From NCBI GenBank assembly GCA_024635815.1, contig JAGXIG010000049.1, forward strand, positions 1 to 16,242: DNA of 16,242 bases. Direction: 5' to 3'. The notes under the pieces are model-generated. The model had not been told where the DNA came from. It did no database searches and worked only from the letters and a program-made list of their open reading frames with translations. The stretch's first letter is position 1; each line of letters opens with the position of its first letter. Shown here in pieces: positions 15,001-16,242 of this stretch. This DNA comes from Salegentibacter sp. (GTDB lineage Bacteria > Bacteroidota > Bacteroidia > Flavobacteriales > Flavobacteriaceae). The position numbers and the translations under genes are program-made.

Positions 15001-15008
15001 TACATTTG
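15001..15008 (+). promoter_or_regulatory. Possible -7 element of the ATP-grasp gene
   Basis: TACATTTG is an exact TAnnTTTG match 20 bases before the ATG, which would give a leader of about 15 bases. No TTG lies at the right distance upstream, so only half of the promoter is supported. The rest of the 217-base region 14812-15028 is AT-rich and shows no other structure I trust. Confidence 0.35.
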
Positions 15009-15028
15009 ATAGAATTTTCAACCGCTCA

Positions 15029-16242
15029 ATGAATAAATATATAATAGTAAACCAGCCTGAAAAGTGGCAACTAAAACTGGATCACGTCGAGATTATTTCA
15101 GCGCAATCCTATCTTACTAATCCCGAGTTCGCCAAGATCAAAAATGCCAGGATCTTTAACCTTTGCAAAGATTATTCATACCAATCTAAAGGATACTATG
15201 TTTCACTTTTAGCCGAAGCCCGAGGGCATATGGCTATTCCAACGGTAAAAAATATTGTTGATTTACGGGAACCGAAACTGGTTAAAATTGTTTCAGAAGA
15301 GTTTGACGACTTGATGCAAACCAGCCTGAAAAGTATAAAATCCCAGGAATTCACACTCAGCATCTATTTTGGGCAAAATGTGGCACAAAAATATAAGGAG
15401 TTAAGTGCGATGTTTCACAGGCATTTTCAAATTCCATTTTTGCGGGTTAAATTCAATTATACCACCAAGTGGAATATTAAAAGTATCAAAGCGATTTCTG
15501 AGGCTGAAATTCCAGAGGAACATCTGGAAAGTATGTATGAGTTTGCAACTCAATATTTTGCGAAAAAACGCTACGATACCCCACGTACCAATACATCGGA
15601 ATACGATCTGGCAATTTTAGTACAGGCCGATGATCCTGCGCCGCCAAGTAATGCCAAGGCATTAAAGAAATTCGTTGAAATTGCGGAGAAAATGGATTTT
15701 TATGTAGAAATAGTTTCTCCAAAAGACCTATCCCGATTATCAGCTTTTGATGCTTTGTTTATCCGGCAAAGCACCGAAGTTAATAATGAAGCTTATGCTT
15801 TTGCTCGAAAGGCCCAGCAGGAAGGCATTGCAATTATAGATTACCCTGATGCGATCCTGAAATGTTGCAATAAAGTTTATATGGCCGAAGCTTTGGAAAA
15901 CGCTAATATTCCCACGCCAAAAACGGTGATTATTCATAAAGAAAATATTGATAAGGTTTTAGAAATTACCGGGCTTCCGGTGGTCTTAAAATCACCTGAT
16001 TCCACTTTTTCCTTTGGAGTGAAGAAAGCAACTACACCGGCAGAATACCAGGAGTTGGTAACGATGATGCTCAAAAAGTCAGAGCTGGTGATCGCCCAGG
16101 AGTTTTTACCTTCAGAATATGACTGGAGAATAGGTATTCTGGATAATAAACCTTTTTATGCCTGCCGTTATTATATGGCCAAGGGACACTGGCAAATCTA
16201 TAATTGGGACGCCAAAGTAAAAGACGATCAGGATGGAAATGC
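15029..16242 (+). CDS. RimK-like ATP-grasp ligase with RLAN N-terminal domain (3' end outside window)
   Basis: The frame opens at the ATG at 15029-15031 and stays open to the last base, giving 404 residues of a longer protein. The N-terminal part (about 1-150) contains KDYSYQSKGYYVSLLAEARG, the pattern of the RimK-like ATP-grasp N-terminal (RLAN) domain. From about 195 an ATP-grasp enzyme follows: YDLAILVQ pre-grasp strand, DALFIRQSTEVNN, IIDYPDAILKCCNKVYMAEAL, IPTPKTVII, GLPVVLKSPDSTFSFGVKK (ATP-binding Lys and flexible loop) and VIAQEFLPSEYDWRIGILDN. The Mg-binding Asp/Asn residues near the C-terminus lie outside the window. ATP-grasp ligases of this group join an amine to a carboxylate, as in peptide tailing or small-peptide synthesis; RLAN proteins themselves are poorly characterised. 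Partner genes would be downstream, out of view. Confidence 0.88.
   Translation, partial: MNKYIIVNQPEKWQLKLDHVEIISAQSYLTNPEFAKIKNARIFNLCKDYSYQSKGYYVSLLAEARGHMAIPTVKNIVDLREPKLVKIVSEEFDDLMQTSLKSIKSQEFTLSIYFGQNVAQKYKELSAMFHRHFQIPFLRVKFNYTTKWNIKSIKAISEAEIPEEHLESMYEFATQYFAKKRYDTPRTNTSEYDLAILVQADDPAPPSNAKALKKFVEIAEKMDFYVEIVSPKDLSRLSAFDALFIRQSTEVNNEAYAFARKAQQEGIAIIDYPDAILKCCNKVYMAEALENANIPTPKTVIIHKENIDKVLEITGLPVVLKSPDSTFSFGVKKATTPAEYQELVTMMLKKSELVIAQEFLPSEYDWRIGILDNKPFYACRYYMAKGHWQIYNWDAKVKDDQDGN

Noticed and set aside
1..16242. CRISPR array, tRNA or rRNA gene, IS element, prophage or toxin-antitoxin pair
   Set aside because: No repeat-spacer pattern, cloverleaf-like sequence, transposase, integrase or terminal repeats were seen. 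The XRE protein does not sit next to a toxin-like gene; the neighbours are a lipoprotein and a peptidase.

Overview
The window reads as a piece of a Bacteroidota chromosome, most likely a marine-type member of Flavobacteriaceae (the Gramella/Salegentibacter/Zunongwangia kind of organism; genus not determinable by eye). Reasons: low GC, almost no Shine-Dalgarno sequences, several candidate promoters of the Bacteroidota form (TTG, about 17-23 bases, TAnnTTTG), Rcp1-type response regulator, Bacteroidota-type ParC/ParE and PEP carboxylase, and an RLAN-type ATP-grasp protein. It is mainly housekeeping DNA. No rRNA, tRNA, IS element, phage gene or CRISPR array was seen.

Layout. Positions 1-200 hold the end of a CheY-like response regulator. 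Positions 288-5730 are a tightly packed plus-strand operon: parE, a small unknown two-TM membrane protein, parC, then mscL. The joints are a 4-base overlap, a 1-base overlap and a 0-base gap. Converging on it from the minus strand are an XRE-type regulator (6157-6567) and a small lipoprotein (5733-6107). Divergent from the regulator is a cytoplasmic M14-type zinc carboxypeptidase (6846-8009), followed by an Lrp/AsnC regulator (8085-8564) with its own promoter. A strong terminator precedes the ppc-dinB-yihY operon (8659-12765), again with a 1-base gap and a 4-base overlap. A PfpI/DJ-1 protein (12896-13444) and a secreted M19 dipeptidase (13525-14811, minus) converge on an 18-bp bidirectional terminator. 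A truncated RLAN plus ATP-grasp (RimK-like) gene runs off the right edge from 15029; it is open to the last base.

The most notable structure is not a gene. The 278-base divergent region between the XRE regulator and the M14 peptidase holds six copies of a 16-bp palindrome, GTTTAC-N4-GTAAAC. Three lie at exactly 35-bp steps on the regulator side (6559, 6594, 6629). Two more lie 35 bp apart on the peptidase side (6771, 6806), and a perfect copy (6830-6845) abuts the peptidase start codon. One copy covers the regulator's candidate -7 promoter element, one covers its start codon, and one contains the peptidase's candidate -7 element. This looks like a self-regulating switch controlling a peptidase of unknown substrate, and is the best candidate for an undescribed regulatory system here.
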